Source of the DNA: Xenopus tropicalis | Taxonomy: Eukaryota > Chordata > Amphibia > Anura > Pipidae | Length of the DNA stretch: 64,000 bases | Assembly (NCBI RefSeq): GCF_000004195.4 | Contig: NC_030684.2 | Location: 108,601,429 to 108,665,428 of the forward strand | Reading direction: 5' to 3' | Position numbers and translations under genes: made by a program | Shown: piece by piece, positions 11,301-27,100 of the stretch | Layout: every line of letters starts with the position of its first letter | How positions within the stretch are numbered: the stretch's first letter is position 1 | Notes under the pieces: generated by a model | Seen by the model: the letters and a program-made list of their open reading frames with translations, nothing else | Told to the model about the DNA's origin: nothing | Database searches by the model: none

Positions 11301-14300
11301 CTTACATTTTAGGCACATTTTCTTATAAATACTCTTTTTGATATGTAGCCAAAAATCTCACTAGATGCTGGGTATTGTGAGAACAGTAACACTGATACAT
11401 TTTGAACACAAGATATTTGTCTATATGCAGCGTAATTTACTCAGTACTGTAAACCAAATCCAACAGCTTATAGTTAGTGCGTTACTACTGTATCCATGTA
11501 AATTTAGACAATGAAAGTTAAGGTGGCCATACACGTTACAATTGCGATCTTTCCTGTGAACATATTGGTCGTATCCTTCTCTGACGTTCAGGGCTGAATC
11601 ATCAGATAGAAACAATAGGAATTCTACCCCTATCTGAAGATTCAGCCCTAAATGCTGCTTTTGCTCGGGCGCTTCAACAGCACCCAATATTGGTCATCTT
11701 GCCAATCAACCATAGACGCACTGAATATCATACAAAACCTTGTCTCTTACAATAATAACGGTGTGTGTACGCCCAGCTTTAGGAATACACAGGCTGGTTG
11801 AATTTTTTGGCCTCCAGGCTAATGATCAGATCATGATGGGGGCTACGCAGGGAAAGGGCTGCATCAGCAGGCCAGTATGGTTCTCTCTTGATGAGATATT
11901 TAAATCAACTCAAGAGATAACTGTCCGATTCTTTGCCAGATATCAGCTGGCAGCCAGTCTGTTTGACCCCATAGAAGGTCACATAAGCTGCCAAATTGGT
12001 CTAGAGGGGCAATGCTAGCAGCTTAAATCAGTCTGTGTGTGGCCAGGTTCAGCCCAACATTGCAGTTAGGGGAAGTCAGATCATATTGATAATGCATTCA
12101 GCTTAACCAGGGACATAACTTGGCCTCTTTTGCCCCCAAGAAAGAAAGAAAAAGTCTCTGCTCCACCACATCGCCCCCCCCCCCTACAGCTGGCAACTTT
12201 CATGACCTGTTAGGATCCAGCCCGTAATACAGATAGAAGGTCCAGCTGCACATGGACTGAAATGTGTGAGCAAGATTTTGAGCTTCTTTTATCCATTCAA
12301 CAGCATTATTCAGAGGTGGGCTGAGGTACCCCACATGAATCTACTGCATACTTTCCACGGGAGGGTAACCTATACTAATACAAGTAATTATATTATCTTA
12401 GGGCCATAGAACACCAGGCCACAATCTTAATCTTCTTAGAGAAAACCACAATCAAAATGCTTAGAACTTCTGACAGCCGCTTCCCATTACAGTGTTTGGG
12501 TATCATGCTGTCTCTACAAATCAGTCGATGGGGGTCTTAGCCTGTAGGCCATTTAGGGTGAGATCTGGGGGCTTAACTTTCCTTGAAACTCTTGTTGGAT
12601 GACTGATCTGGCAATGTTTCCTTCATCTCTAGAGCTTTTAAAATACAAGAGTTTGATCTATGCGTCACATGTAGCCCCTGATGACCCAAAAGGTCCACAT
12701 ATTGAATTTTATGTAGCTTAATAAATGTTAAGGTACCCCTATTCTTTTGTTAAGCTATAAACAGCATGTAATGTATGTGCATCATAATGGATTGTCCAAG
12801 CAATTACTGCATGAAGCACCATTGCCCTGTTTTAATTGAAGATTAATTGACTCTGTACTTTGGGACCCACCAGGAAGCCTATGTCTGCTGCCTGCAAATA
12901 TTTTATGGAATGCTTAGAAATGTTTATCTGCATGCACATAAAGTAAATGAATCCACCTTCGATTAAACCAGTACAGTGATACTTCATTTAGTAATTGCTC
13001 TAGCTATCCATTATACTACACATATAGTCTGTGTTGTTTCTAGAAGGTTGCACAAAAGAAAATTCGGGCATCTTTCTTTTCAGGATTTAACATTGCAAGC
13101 CATGCCTCCCAGCATAGGATATTTCTTGGGCCAGCACACAAGGTGGTGATTGTGGGGTTGTAGGTACAGTCAGGGGGCGAAAACCCAGATAGTGGGATCT
13201 TACTAGGCTATAGCTACCCTCATGCTCCTCCTACAGTAATAGGGTCTGCTCCCCTATGGTTAAACAACAACTTTTATTTTATTTTATAAAAAAATGGATT
13301 TTACTGTGTACCAGCATCAAATATATGGATAGTCAGGGACCACACATGAACACACAAACACTGCATGTTGCCCATCACTGATTTATAAACAAACATACTA
13401 TAAGGTACTGGGTCCCAGAACTAATTCTGGAGTGCAAAGGACCTTGAATCTAAAAAGTCTGAAAATAGACATATTTAGAAAATAGAAATATTTAGGCAGA
13501 TTATATTGTTAAATCATATTTATTCAACAGCCTTTACCCCTTTGATTATCCTTCTTGGATTTCTATTGTTTGGTTCCTGACCTATTTTTTTCTTTCTTTT
13601 AATTTCCCACAATTCTTTTCCTCTTATACCGGATATTTATTTGCTGCTCATTTCCCAAAATATAAAGTATATCCTAATCTATTTTGTTTTGCCCAGACAG
13701 TAAAATCTATGTACAGATGTTATTGCCTGCAAAAAGCATCTCTCCTTTCCTTATTCACTTATAAGTATGAAGCTGCCATATTGCTTAGGAAGGATGAGGA
13801 AAGCTGCAGTGTAAAGGAAAACCCTTTTGCTCACAAACAGATCACGTTTCTACCACTGAATTCTGCAGAAATGCCAGTATGCAGAGAAGGAATGAGGCCA
13901 CATAGCTCCATGCATTTAGCTAGAACATTGCATACAGGGGTGAACTAATACAAACATCAGGCTTTACCCCCTTCTCATACAAATAAGCTAACAAGCCTGC
14001 ACATGTTTGAATTGGGGGCCCGGGAGTCCATGTGTATTTCAAAATATCCAGATTTTAGGCAATACAAATACAAAGGCATATAAGAGGCAAACTGGGCTCG
14101 CTCTTTAAATACCGTTTGTGCTAAATCTGCATATGTAGTAACAATCTGACATAGCAGGATTTACAAGAGGTCAACTTTTCCTTATTCAATAGGGTTGTTA
14201 CATTGCTGCCTGGATCAATTACTACTAAGTGGTAAACAACTTAAATATTACATGTAATAATATTACTTATATATGCACTTTTCTGCTAAAAAGGGCACCA

Positions 14301-17300
14301 ACCCATCAGGTCCAGACTGGGATTCAAAATAGGCCCTGGCATTCCAAGTACACAGGGGCCCAAACAGCCCCCCTCCAGCCCAATAAATAGTGACTGTCTA
14401 TGGCATCTTACAGCAGCCCCTCTGGCATTTGCCAGAATCTACAGATTGCCAGTCCAGACCTGGAACCCATTGTAAAACTCACCAATCAATCACTAATCAC
14501 TCACAAAAAACCTTTCTATTCTGATCATGAAATCTCCTCTCCCAATATCTCAGCTGATGTCTCTTGTTCCCTGTATAATTCTATGGAAGAAAAATTGCAG
14601 CGTCTGCACTAGAAATACACTAGATAGTATGGTGGTGCAAGCAGTTTATTGTCCCCCTTATTATTAGTTTTCTCAGGGTACTCCAGTGTATGATGATGTA
14701 GAATTTCTATAAGCCCTACAGAATATGTTGGTGCAGTATAAATTAAAATAAATAATATTTAAACTAGAATTACTGCCTTGTAATGGTAGCCTCCCGTTTG
14801 GGTATTTTCATTACAATCTGTAGTCTCTTTATTAACCATAAGCAAGCCTTTATCAGTAGATTTTAAGCTTCTTCTGGCAAAACTTTGTGCCATCTAGTTG
14901 ACTTCACTGGGTTTCATGTGAAAATAACTCTACTGCGAGACAGAAATCTTTCAGCACATTTAGTACATATAATTTATCATTTGTACCTGCAAATCATATT
15001 TGTCATTGAAAAACATTTTATGCTGTGCCCCCCCCTTAAAATGTGTTATATTTGTCATTTATATATTGCACAAAAATTCCTTCTCGTTGAAAGTTACTTG
15101 GGGAGGGGGAGTCATTATTCACTGTACGTTGATAACTCACTTCCAACAGTCTTACTATAGCCTGAGGCAGTGTGTTTTACGCAAGTCCATATTGCAGTTT
15201 TTTCTTGTTCAGAGGGAGCGTCAATATGTGAAAAAAATGACATTTATAGAAAGGTTCAGATTGTCAGCAACAATCTGCTACAATTTTATAGTATCATTCC
15301 CCTGCAATTTTTACAAAATGTAACAAATACTATATGAGACCCCCCAGTACCGTGATACATTAATGCTGTTGGCCGTCCCTAAAAGCATATAAATTGGCAT
15401 GCAGAAATGACTTTTTTAAATGTTTGCTTTTCAAAATATGGAATAAGGATAAATAACAATAACTACTCATATTTGGTGAAAGTTTTGGTGTTGTTATTTC
15501 ACAGGGAGGAAAGCAATGTTGTCATTCTATTCACTATACTTAAAAACCAGGTTTTTAGGGAACATAACTCAAAAAAGTGTGTAATGCCCAGTCAGATCTC
15601 TCATTATACAGTAAAAGGGATAAATATGTGATTGCACACACTCGACTATAGTTAATATGTGCCTCTACAATCAGCCCCTGTTTTAATTAAGCCTATTTGT
15701 TCACTTTTAACTTATTACCCATAGCACTTTGTCTCACCCGCAATGCATTTTAAATTCCACTTCTTTAATGCATTGTAAGCCCTGGAAATGTGGTCCAATA
15801 ATTTAAAGATATAGACAAAATAATTGATAATTATTCTGAATACTTACAATAGTTAGTTATCAAATTAAAAGTATCAACTTAGGGGGGGGCATTTACTAAC
15901 CTGTGACTTTATTGTGTTAGGGTTATTCACTCCAAAGAAGTTGCAAACCCAAAAAATGTTGCAGGAAAAATCATTATGCGTTTTTCTGTTCTAAAGCCTG
16001 TCGAGATCATGTAGAAGTCAATGGCAGATGTCTCTTCCCTTCCCTGGAAAATTTTTCTTTGCTTCTTTGCGAGTTTTTATGATTTGTGACTCTGGTTTTT
16101 GTGTGACAAGTCACACTTTTCCTGACTTTTCTGTGACTTTTTCATGTCAGATTGTTTGGTAAAAGTCTGATATTTGTAGAAACGAGTTTATTCGTAGTTC
16201 AACAAAAAAAAAAAAAAATAAAACGAGATAAATTGAAGTTTTAATAAATCTGCCAATGTAATGTCTTATTATTACAGAGAAAAAGGAAATTATTAAAAAT
16301 AAAAATGTACAGGTATGGGACTTATTTCCAGAATGCTCGGGACCTGGGGTTTTTAGATTAGGGATTGTTCAGCAGTTTGGATTACCATACCTTAAGCCTA
16401 CTTAAAAAATTCTGTACCATTAATTAAACCCAATAGGGTAGTTTTGACTCCGATAAGGATTCATTATATCTTAGTTGGGATCAAATACAAGGTACTGTTT
16501 TACGAACACAGAGAAAAGGGAAACTGTTTTTTAAAATTTGAATTATTTGAATAAAATATGGGAGATGGCCCTTCTGTAATTTGGAGCTTTCTGGATAATG
16601 GATCCCATACCTGTATTTACACAAAATTGGCTCTATGGGAGATAACCTTCCTGTAATTCAGTGCTTTATAAATAACAGTTTCTGAGATCCCATACCTGAA
16701 GTATACTTTTTATATTGCCTATTTTATTTATATTAGATTTTGCTGGATGGTTAACTGTGGACTTTAGCATAAATTACCCCGCCCCCCCCCGCATCCCATG
16801 CACTTTATTCATTAATAAGCAGGTTACCACATCTATGATCTCTGTACAACCAATAAAATCACTCGATAATATGCTAAGCCTGCGATTAGCAGCTTTTGTT
16901 GTGTACATATAGGGACAGGCAGGTATATGAATGAGTGCTTTAAAAACTATAAACCAGCAAGCCCATATTGCATCTTGTGGCATGCTCGTGTGTATGTGCG
17001 TATTGGCATCTATACCAAGTTATTTCTCATTGTGCATGTTGTATTTAACACACCAGCCAAGGCAATGTACCTTTGCGTATCCTTGGCTGCCATATGTTCA
17101 ATAAATATGCAAGAGCTGCTCTGGATAGGAGGCAGGCAAAGAAAATATTCCTCATTCTATAAAGAAAGTCACAAATTAAAAAATGCAGGCTTTATGTAAA
17201 TACTTGTCAGCATAAGCCATTACGTATAACTTTGAGTCACGATTCAGTAATGCTGAATATGTTTTTACAGCAAGCAGAGCATTTAAATACATAGTAACGT

Positions 17301-18217
17301 TAGGCAGAATGAGCAGTGAGAAGCAAATGCAGTGTACTGGCCAGTCAGACACAATGAAAACATTAATAAGTTGGCTAATGTCCGTCGGTGAGTAAAACAA
17401 GAGTAATCCCAAAGTATCCTACAGGGGCACTGTTTCAGTGTAATCTATGAGTATTTTATTTTGCTTGAAGGAAGCTGTATAGCAGCTTTTGGAGGTGTAA
17501 CTAAAAGTTACTGGCTTTCTATAAAATCTGGTCCATCAATTCCCCAAATGTTAAGGGAGATCATCTGTTACCCATACATTTATTGAAGTTGCTTATTAGT
17601 CTGGAAATTGTATACAGCAGGAGCCCTTGTGTCTGCTGGTTCTGTTGTTAGCCTCCTCACATTTTATAAATATAAATAATCTTTTTTTTTTTTTTTTAAG
17701 TCTTTGCAGAAGTCTGTCTACTTCTGACTGTGCAGAACGCGGATCAGTTGCACTAAAAAGATATTCTTATCAGTATCCTGGGGCTTATAGATTCTTTGGG
17801 ATGTTAGAGCTCAGTGCTGCCCCTGAGCTTACACACGCACAAACATACACACCATATCACTGAATGGAGCCAAATGTTGACAAACTGACACATAAATTAA
17901 AGCAGTAAATGCTCTGATCATATTAGAAACCATTACTGACAATTAGGATAGTGTTAAAGGACACTTTTGTTTCTTCAAGAAACTGAAAAAAAACTAATTG
18001 CTGTGTATTGTTTTCATGGACAACATCAGCTACAGCTGTCCCTGTAATTTCTGGCCATCCATGTGTATCCAATATAGGCCCAGAGTAAATAAACAGAGGT
18101 AAGAATCACTTATTGTTTAGTGTGTAAAGTTGGGAATTATTGTCTTTGGGATAATAAATATATACTTGTTTGCACCCAGACAAGTTGCTTTATTGGAAAG
18201 TGATTGCCCCTCCCCCC

Positions 18218-18251
<34 letters not shown>

Positions 18252-21200
18252 TTTGCTCAGTCTTCATGCCCAGATTTCCTGCCTTGTATTGAGCTCCCTC
18301 CACCACCAAAAAGGTCTAGATAATGGTAATGTCAAGCATGTTACAATACTCTGCATTGGCATGTGTATTATTGAACTAGGCCCAGCATGTACAGTAAAAG
18401 TAAGAAAGCTTCCTCAGGGCAAAGAATGGTTAAAAGTATCACTTTAGAAAAGCATTTTCAGGGAGGGACTATGTAAAATGCGCCTGTGTATGAAACGCAG
18501 TTTACACATTCCAACTTTACTTTCTTCTACAAAGAATACTGTAGGCCTTTCATTCTGCGCAAATGATCCCGAGACAGAATTTTAGCTCCCATATCATTGT
18601 ATACAGTAAATATTATTTTACCTTAAGTATGATGTAGATTTAATATTTTAAGCCAATTTGTGAATTATAGTAGGTTTTCATGTTTTTGTGACTATGATTT
18701 TGCTTACTGTGATCAGGTTGCTAGAGTCCCTTGTACCTAACAACAAGGCTGTGGGACTGCATGGTAGAGTTACCAACAGTCATCTTTATTAGTACCATAA
18801 AAGAGTTTGTGTTTTGCTATACTGATATCTTTTCAGGCTTCTATTATTTGATTTGTACCCTTTATTAAAGGTGGTTGCCATTTTGCATTGAAGGATAAAA
18901 TGTAAATGATCAAATAGTTTAGAAGCATTCAGCAAAGCAGCACATGGACCTGTTCAGTATGATTGATACCATGGCATGCTACATGCTTAAGTCTTATAAC
19001 ACATGGGTCATTTACATCTGAACAACCAATTATATATTTACTTTCAAACAGGTGACCAGTAAATGTGTTTTCCTGATTGATTGCCACAAGTTAATATATA
19101 TGGTGCACATTTTCTGACATACTACATTACCTGTTAGGAGCTCATGTAATAAATGGCAATAAAAGGGGAAAATAGGCCTTCAGAATGAGCTTGTGCTAGA
19201 ATTGTGCATAGGCCAGTAATATGATAAAAAGAAAAGTTTATACACTCTGTCTGAGTGGCAACAGAGAGAGAATCAACTGACAAGGACAAATAAATTCCCC
19301 CATCCAAAGCAGGCAGACAGAAAGTCATAATAGTAAGGCTTTTTTGAGGGTTGCAAGGATTAGGAGGAATGCAGCTCAGCAGGCTTCACAGTTTGCCCAG
19401 AAAGTTTCTTTGCTTACCCACTGGGTTCTCCACTCCTTTCCTGACCTGAAATGCTTCAGCCCTACCCTCTACCCTCGATCCCACCAATAGTACGGCAGTC
19501 TTCTAATGAATAACCCCGGCATGTCAGTCCTGAAGGAGGTGACATGTAGTGGGACAATGGTTACTTCAGAGAAGCGGCATTTACACTGCAACAATGCTAT
19601 TCAATTCCAACCTGTTATTAAAGTAGGTGTTGAGCACTGTCACCACTTGCTTTAAGAAAAGGGAATAATATTACAAGCCCACCTACATTACTCTTCTTTG
19701 CCAATGACTAAGCAACCAACATTATACATTCACACGTGTTTCTAGTGCCACATGCCAGTGCCAGGCCAAGTAGTATTGCCACCCAAGGCTAACTGACCCG
19801 ACACCCTGCCAGCCCCCCTCCTGCACACTTGCAACCACAACCATTTCCCATACCTGACATTGTTGAGGACCCTGCTCCCTCACCACCCCAATCTGTAGCT
19901 TTTGCTCTTCCTTACTGGTCTGCCTGTAGGCCTGGTCTGCAAATTTACTTAAAGCTGCACCCCCCATGACTGTGTACTAGGCAGGTGCTTAACCTGCTTA
20001 CACCAAGATACGGCCCTGCCACATACATTGATCCATCCCCTGTACCACTGACTAGCCCAACTGACTAGCATCACCTGTACCACTGACCAAACCATGACCC
20101 AACCACTGACCCAACCCAACCACCAACCCAACCATCACTTGCCTGTACCACTGACTGACCCACCTATGTTACTCACTTGTCCTTAACACTGACTGACCAA
20201 CCTGTGCTACTAACTTATCTGAACCACTTACTAATTCACCTTTATCACTTGTTCTTTTGTGCCACTGACTAGGCATTCTGTTCTGCTCACCAACCTGTGC
20301 CACTGGCTAAAGCACAAATATTACTATTTGTTACAAATATTACCATGTGGCGATTACAGCTCAGCAGCCAAAAGTTCTCTTTTCCAGTTTTCTTAATGTC
20401 CCATTAACCCTTCAGTTTTACTTCTACCATAACTCTGCCTGAGGTTCATCTTGCAAACATTATATTGCAGCCTAATTCTCTTGAGATTCAAGTTAGGAGC
20501 AGTCAGCACAATTCAGGTTGGGAGCAAGAGGCCAAGGAGTTGGCAGATCTGTTGGATGATATCAGCCCATGGGCAGGGGAGGCAGAAAGTGTCATAATGA
20601 AGCAAATGAAGCTTTTTATTTTTACCATAAATCAGTTATACAGGGCAGGTAACAGCCAATAAGACTCATTTATTTAGTGCTGCTTTATTTATATCAGTTT
20701 TAGACCACCTCAGTTTGAGTAGTTAAAATTGTGGCATATTTATTGTAAACCAAGAAAAGAAAGATGCATATATTTCTGACAGTCTCTTTATTGTTGTATC
20801 TATATTTTGTTTTCTCTGCCACATTTTGGTCATTTGCACATAATGAACTGCTCCCGTAAGGCTCATAATATGTCTAAATGTCATAGAAATTAATCATACC
20901 GTGAAGGCATTAAGAGCAGTTTAGGCATTTGTCTGTAATTACTGCCATTTAGGCTGTGTGCTAACATATGTAGATAATATATCTTTCTTATTTATCTTTC
21001 TGGTATCTTTCAGGAGGCCTCTGTATTTTTTAATTCTATTTTTAGCTATGCTAATTTATGTGACTTTCTTTGTACTCCTGTAAAGGAAGATTATCACGAA
21101 AGATATTTTATAGCCACCTGTAAGCCATGTGTATCTTTGGCAGAATGCAGAGGCAATTACAGGTGCCAAGAATTTACCCAAGCCAGAAAAATTTCACAGG

Positions 21201-24098
21201 AACCATAAAGACAGTGAGAAAAATATACAACGGATCATTTAAGAATCTGAATTGCGCATGTTTTCCTACTGATGCAGGGGAACAATAGAGCTTGGAGGTG
21301 AAAGTAACCCTAGGGTTCCCACAGCAGGCTGCATTAATGGGTGCAGCATATTTGCACCTAAAGAATTGGGTACAAATGTTAAATTGTGTTTCCATACTGG
21401 AAATTATGCAATGCCGACTTTGAAAATATGCAACACGATTGGGTTTTTGCTACATCAGTTGCATCAGATGCAATATACCCTTGTGGCCACAGTTATGAAG
21501 AAACTAGGTAAATTTTGCATTCTGAGTTAAAAAACATGGCAATTTGTGTCTAAAACACACTTTGTACACTGCCCTTGTGGTCATAAATGACCCTTACCAA
21601 CTCCCTCAGCTAGCAGATGCCTCTACATAGCCGTTTTATTTGCTGCATTTAATAGACCTTGAACGCTAGCACAGCTAGGGTTGTAATACAACCAGTATTC
21701 GACTCCAACAGTTACAGTGGGGGAAAAGGACTAAAGAGGTTGTAAGGCCAGTATTTTTTACATAAAGGGAGGTGACCGTATAAGTAGGAAGGTCTAATCA
21801 ATGGTTGAGTAACTATAACTTGTACTCCTTTTTAGCAACCAAAGAATGCTTGGAGCTGTGACATTGCATCCACCGGTGAGCCATAGATTGCCTATCTCTG
21901 TTCTTTATGCACACATATTACTTAGCTGCCTTAGAATAGCCTTCACATAGGGATCTTACTGGGTAACTCCACTTCAAAAGCCTGGTGAACATCAGGTTTC
22001 TTTTTTCTTGTTCAGTTTAAACATCCACTAACTGCTGCATTGCTCTGTAATAAGCCTGGTTTTGTTATGAGGCACAGCTCCTGGCACAAGAGGTTTTGGG
22101 TTAGCTTCTGTCTTATTACCTAATAACAGAGATCTTATTTAAAACAAGAGACAACATTATTCAGTTAGTTATAGCCCTAGAAGCTATTTCAGGAGTTCCC
22201 CGTTTCATCAAATTCTAGATTTCAACTAAAACCCTAAAGCCAAACATTGCTACGTCTGCTCAATCGACTTGTAACCTTGTGGCTTAACAAATACATATGA
22301 CCATGCGTGAATCTGAAATTCTGTTGTATTACAGGGGGCACAATGCTGTGCAATAAACTCAAACACAGGTGATTCATTCATTGATTGGCCTCAATATAGT
22401 CATAAAAAAAGAATCTGATATAAAAGATGAATAGATTGTCTGCAGATTTTGATTAGCTGGTCCAATTATTTTTGGATTTGCACATTGTGCCATCACTTTT
22501 AATTTTATGAATTGTAACTGGCTTTAACAAATGTTTTTTTTATTATTTTGTTTACATATGTGCATGTCTTTCACAGTTGTGCGATTGATAAGATGACCTT
22601 GGCAAAACACTGTATTTTTAAAGTCATATGTTCAAAGAACTCACATGAGAATTTTTTTAGGGCTGTGGCACACGGGGAGATTAGTCGCCCGCAATAAATC
22701 TTCATTTTTGCGGGCGACTAATCTCCCTAACATGCCATTCTACTGGCAAGAATCTGGCAGCGATTTACATTCTTGCCAGTGGGATGGCATTTCGGGGAGA
22801 TTAGTCACTCGCAATAGTGAAGATTTATCATGGCCGACTAATCTCCCCATGTGCCACTGCCCTTAAACAAATGACCTAGAGGGAAATCTTGGTTGGAATA
22901 CATTGGTGGCCACTTTGGATTGGTGTGGCATTTGCCCTGTACTTGGGCATCATACTGATCTTGGGCAGTTATAGATACTGTTTTTGCACCAACATGGATG
23001 ATCCTTGGTTTGCAGGCCAATACATAAGGGTGGGGCCCAAACATAAAAATAATTATGTAAAGGATGCCCAGCAACTATTTATCACAATGACAACCATTCC
23101 CAGCCTGTGTTTGTAGTATCATACCAGCTGATTGCTTATTGTCCAATAACAATTATTAGACGACAATGTAGTCAGGGAGTCTGGTTGCTTTTAGTCCCTT
23201 TTAGTGCATGTATTAGTCCCCTGGGAGGGGCTTTGGTTTATCCCATTGGATCACAGGTGTTGTGTACAGACATAATATTTGGATTGTCTAAGACTTACAC
23301 TGGTGCATGCCCACATATCCAGAGCAATGATATCTGCCCATTCATTTGGATGGTCAGATTGAACAATTTGCTGAATAACCTAAACTTTGGCCTGCATATG
23401 GCCATCTTTAAAATATGTACTTTTTACTTACTGAACTAGGGGCCCCTCAGGCTGAAGGCTCCTAACAAAGCTCCAGACCTGGTTACAGGAAACATTATAT
23501 TACATCAGTAATAATCTCTGGGCTTGTTGGATATTGTTGCAAGAAAAGAATATAAACAGAAAATCATTTTAGCAAGCCAATCTTGGCATATGTTTTCAGT
23601 TCAATTTGCTTGTGAAATCCTTATCTCTGCAATGTTTCTTTTTCTTTTGTCCATTCACTTACAGGACAGGATGTATTTAATGCAATTAATATGGCATGCA
23701 AATTTTTTTTTCAACTGATTCCCGAGCCTCAAACCACAGGCATCCTCTGGTTGTGTTGCTGAAGGGAGTTAGAAGTAACATACCCTTCCCAGTAAATGAT
23801 ATATTTACAAACGGCAGACATGAAATCCTAGGCAGTTTAAATCTGGAGGTGAGAGAGATGCCCCAAGGGACTTTTCCCTACTAGAGTAAATGATCTAAGT
23901 GTGCTCTGAAGGGATCATTTCTGATTTATCCTACAAAAACAAACACACACAGAATCCTGGGCGTGCAAATGATCAAGAGAAACAGAGTACTACTGAGTTG
24001 GATAGGAACCCAAATGCCTTGTGCAATCCATGGTCATTCTCAGTGGAAAGTAAATATGTAGCATTTGCTTTGTCCATTTTCTTAGAATGTGCAGTCAA

Positions 24099-24149
<51 letters not shown>

Positions 24150-27100
24150 TATATATATATATATATATAGCAGGATACCTTTTTCATATGTGCTTCATTG
24201 GTATATTTGTGTGTATGTACTAGAAAATGTAGTAGTGATGAGTAAATTCTTTATAACAAACCATGAGTTAAACAGTCTTTATTGAACTAAAAGGAAGGCT
24301 GTCAAACTCCAAGCCCTAAAGGCTCTAATCAGCCAGGTATTAAGCTTAAGCATGATAGCTTACAGGTGGTTCACTGAAAATGGCTGAATCACTGCTTACC
24401 ATATGGCAAGTCATATAGGGATATATTTGAATTTAGGCCTCTTAATGATGCATTATATTAAAACAAAAGCAGCTTTGTCACTTTTCTGCTAATTAAGTTA
24501 TGGTGATAACCATATATCTGATTCATCAGCCAGGTTTTCTACTCATCGGGCCTTGTCTGTCAGGCTTCAGGAAAGCTTGCCAGATGCATTGTGGGATATA
24601 AGCTCTACAGTACTTATTTCTCCTCAGGAACCTGAGGCAGGGCATTCTCAAAGGGGGGACATTGGTTAAGCTGTGCTAGCTATGTTGTTCATATCACATA
24701 AACTGGGCAGATCTGAGTTCATGTGAGCAGGCATTCCCTACCAATGTGTTACATATTTGAATTGAAAATTGTCATCCATGCTGTTTTTGGAATACTGGCT
24801 GTGCTGCCTGGTGTTTTACATTATTCTATATACACACAAAAAAAGCATATACACCATTACAACAGTAATGGATTTCTTTGATAAATATAGTGCATTTTGT
24901 TTTCTCTGGATATAACAGATGCATGGTGTTCCTAATCAGTCTCCATGTCAGCATCTACAGACGGGCAGAATTACTTGTGTTACTCAGAAGCGAGGAAAAA
25001 TCTTTAGCTCATATATTATTCTGTGTGTGTGTGTTAAAGTGTATGTTTGTACATCTGCAGATACTTATATTAACATTTCCATACACAGAGGGCAGAGATA
25101 AACAACCTTTAACATTCCAGATGTTGAGCAAACTACAGCTCCCAGCATCATCTCAGCAGCTTTACTACCAGACGCATGCTGGAAGTTGTAGTTCTGCAAA
25201 AGATGGTGCGTCCTGTGAGCAAAATTATAGCAGTTTGGGGAAACTGACAGCATTTACCACACATGAGATTGGAGAGAAGCTGTATACTGACCCCAAAAGT
25301 ATATAGTATTGTTTGGTAATAGCAGGAGCAGAGTATTCTCCCAGCATTTCACATTGATAAACTGACATCACCAAAGTGAAGCAGATCCAGAATCATGCAA
25401 TCAGACCATTTATTTTGAGCTCAGACAGTGGAACAAATGTTTAGAGTCTTGTGAGTTTCAGAAGTCTATTAAAGAGGTAGTTCACCTTTATATTAACTTT
25501 TAGCATAATGTAGAGCATGAAACAATTTGTAATTTATTTATATTTTTTGTTATTTGTTGTTTTTGAGTTATTTAGCTTTATTTTTAGCAGCTCTCCAGTT
25601 TGGAATTTCAGCAGCTTTTTGGTTGCTGGTGTCCAAATTACCTTAGCAACCAGGCACTGATTTAAATGAGGGGACTTATAGAGCATTAGTATTTTGGATA
25701 TTTGGGTCAGTGACCCCCATTTGAAAGCTAGAGAGAGTTAGGAGAAGAAAGCAAAAAAAAAATTAAAAATGAAGACCAATTGAAATGTTGCTTAGAATTA
25801 GCCATTCTATTACAAACTAAAAGTTAACTTTAACCTATAGCAACCAGTGACATGTTTGCTTTCTGACAACTGAGCAGTAATTGCTATCTGCTGACTAGTT
25901 GCTGTGGGTTACTAGACCTGCATCACAAATGTTTCACCATAAATTCACACCATTCAAGAATCATTCCCTAAAGACTCAGCACCCTCTTGGTACTTGCTGC
26001 AACTAACATGTTATTTACATCAATAGTCAGCTGGTAAAGCAATGGGCTTGCACCAAAGCGGTATCGTTTGCTATGTATGCTTGCTTTCGGTTGGTTGGTA
26101 AATTAACCCTAGATGTAGCTTGGATATGTGTTTTTCACTGGTAAGATTAACCACAGGATAAAGCTTGATACAGTGGAGGAAATAATTATTTGACCCCTCA
26201 CTGATTTTGTAAGTTTGTCCAATGACAAAGAAATGAAAAGTCTCAGAACAGTATCATTTCAATGGTAGGTTTATTTTAACAGTGGCAGATAGCACATCAA
26301 AAGGAAAATCGAAAAAATAACTTTAAATAAAAGATAGCAACTGATTTGCATTTCATTGAGTGAAATAAGTTTTTGAACCCTCTAACAAAAAAAGACTTAA
26401 TACTTAGTGGAAAAACCCTTGTTTGCAAGCAGAGAGGTCAAACGTTTCTTGTAATTGATGAGCAAGTTTGCGCACATTTTAGGAGGAATGTTGGTCCCAC
26501 TCCTCTTTGCAGATCATCTCTAAATCCCTAAGGTTTCTGTCTCTGTGCAACTCTGAGCTTGAGCTCCCTCCATAGGTTTTCTATTGGATTAAGGTCCGGA
26601 GACTGACTAGGCCACTCCATGACCTTAATGTGCTTCTTCTTGAGCCACTCCTTTGTTGCCTTTGCTGTATGTTTTGGGTCATTGTCGTGCTGGAACACCC
26701 ATCCACGACCCATTTTCAGTTTCCTGGCAGAGGGAAGGAGGTTGTCGTTCAGGATTTCACGATACATGGCTCCGTCCATTTTCCCGTTAATGTGAATAAG
26801 TTGTCCTGTGCCCTTAGCAGAAAAACACCCCCAAAGCAAAATGTTTCCACCCCCATGCTTGACGGTGGGGACGGTGTTTTGGGGGTCATAGGCAGCATTT
26901 TTCTTCCTCCAAACACAGCGAGTTGACTTAATGCCAAAGAGCTCTATTTTGGTCTCATCAGACCACAGCACCTTCTCCCAGTCACTCACAGAATCATTCA
27001 GGTGTTCATTGGCAAACTTCAGACGGGCCTGCACATGTGCCTTCTTGAGCAGGGGGACCTTGCGAGCCCTGCAGGATTTTAATCCATTGCGGTGTAATGT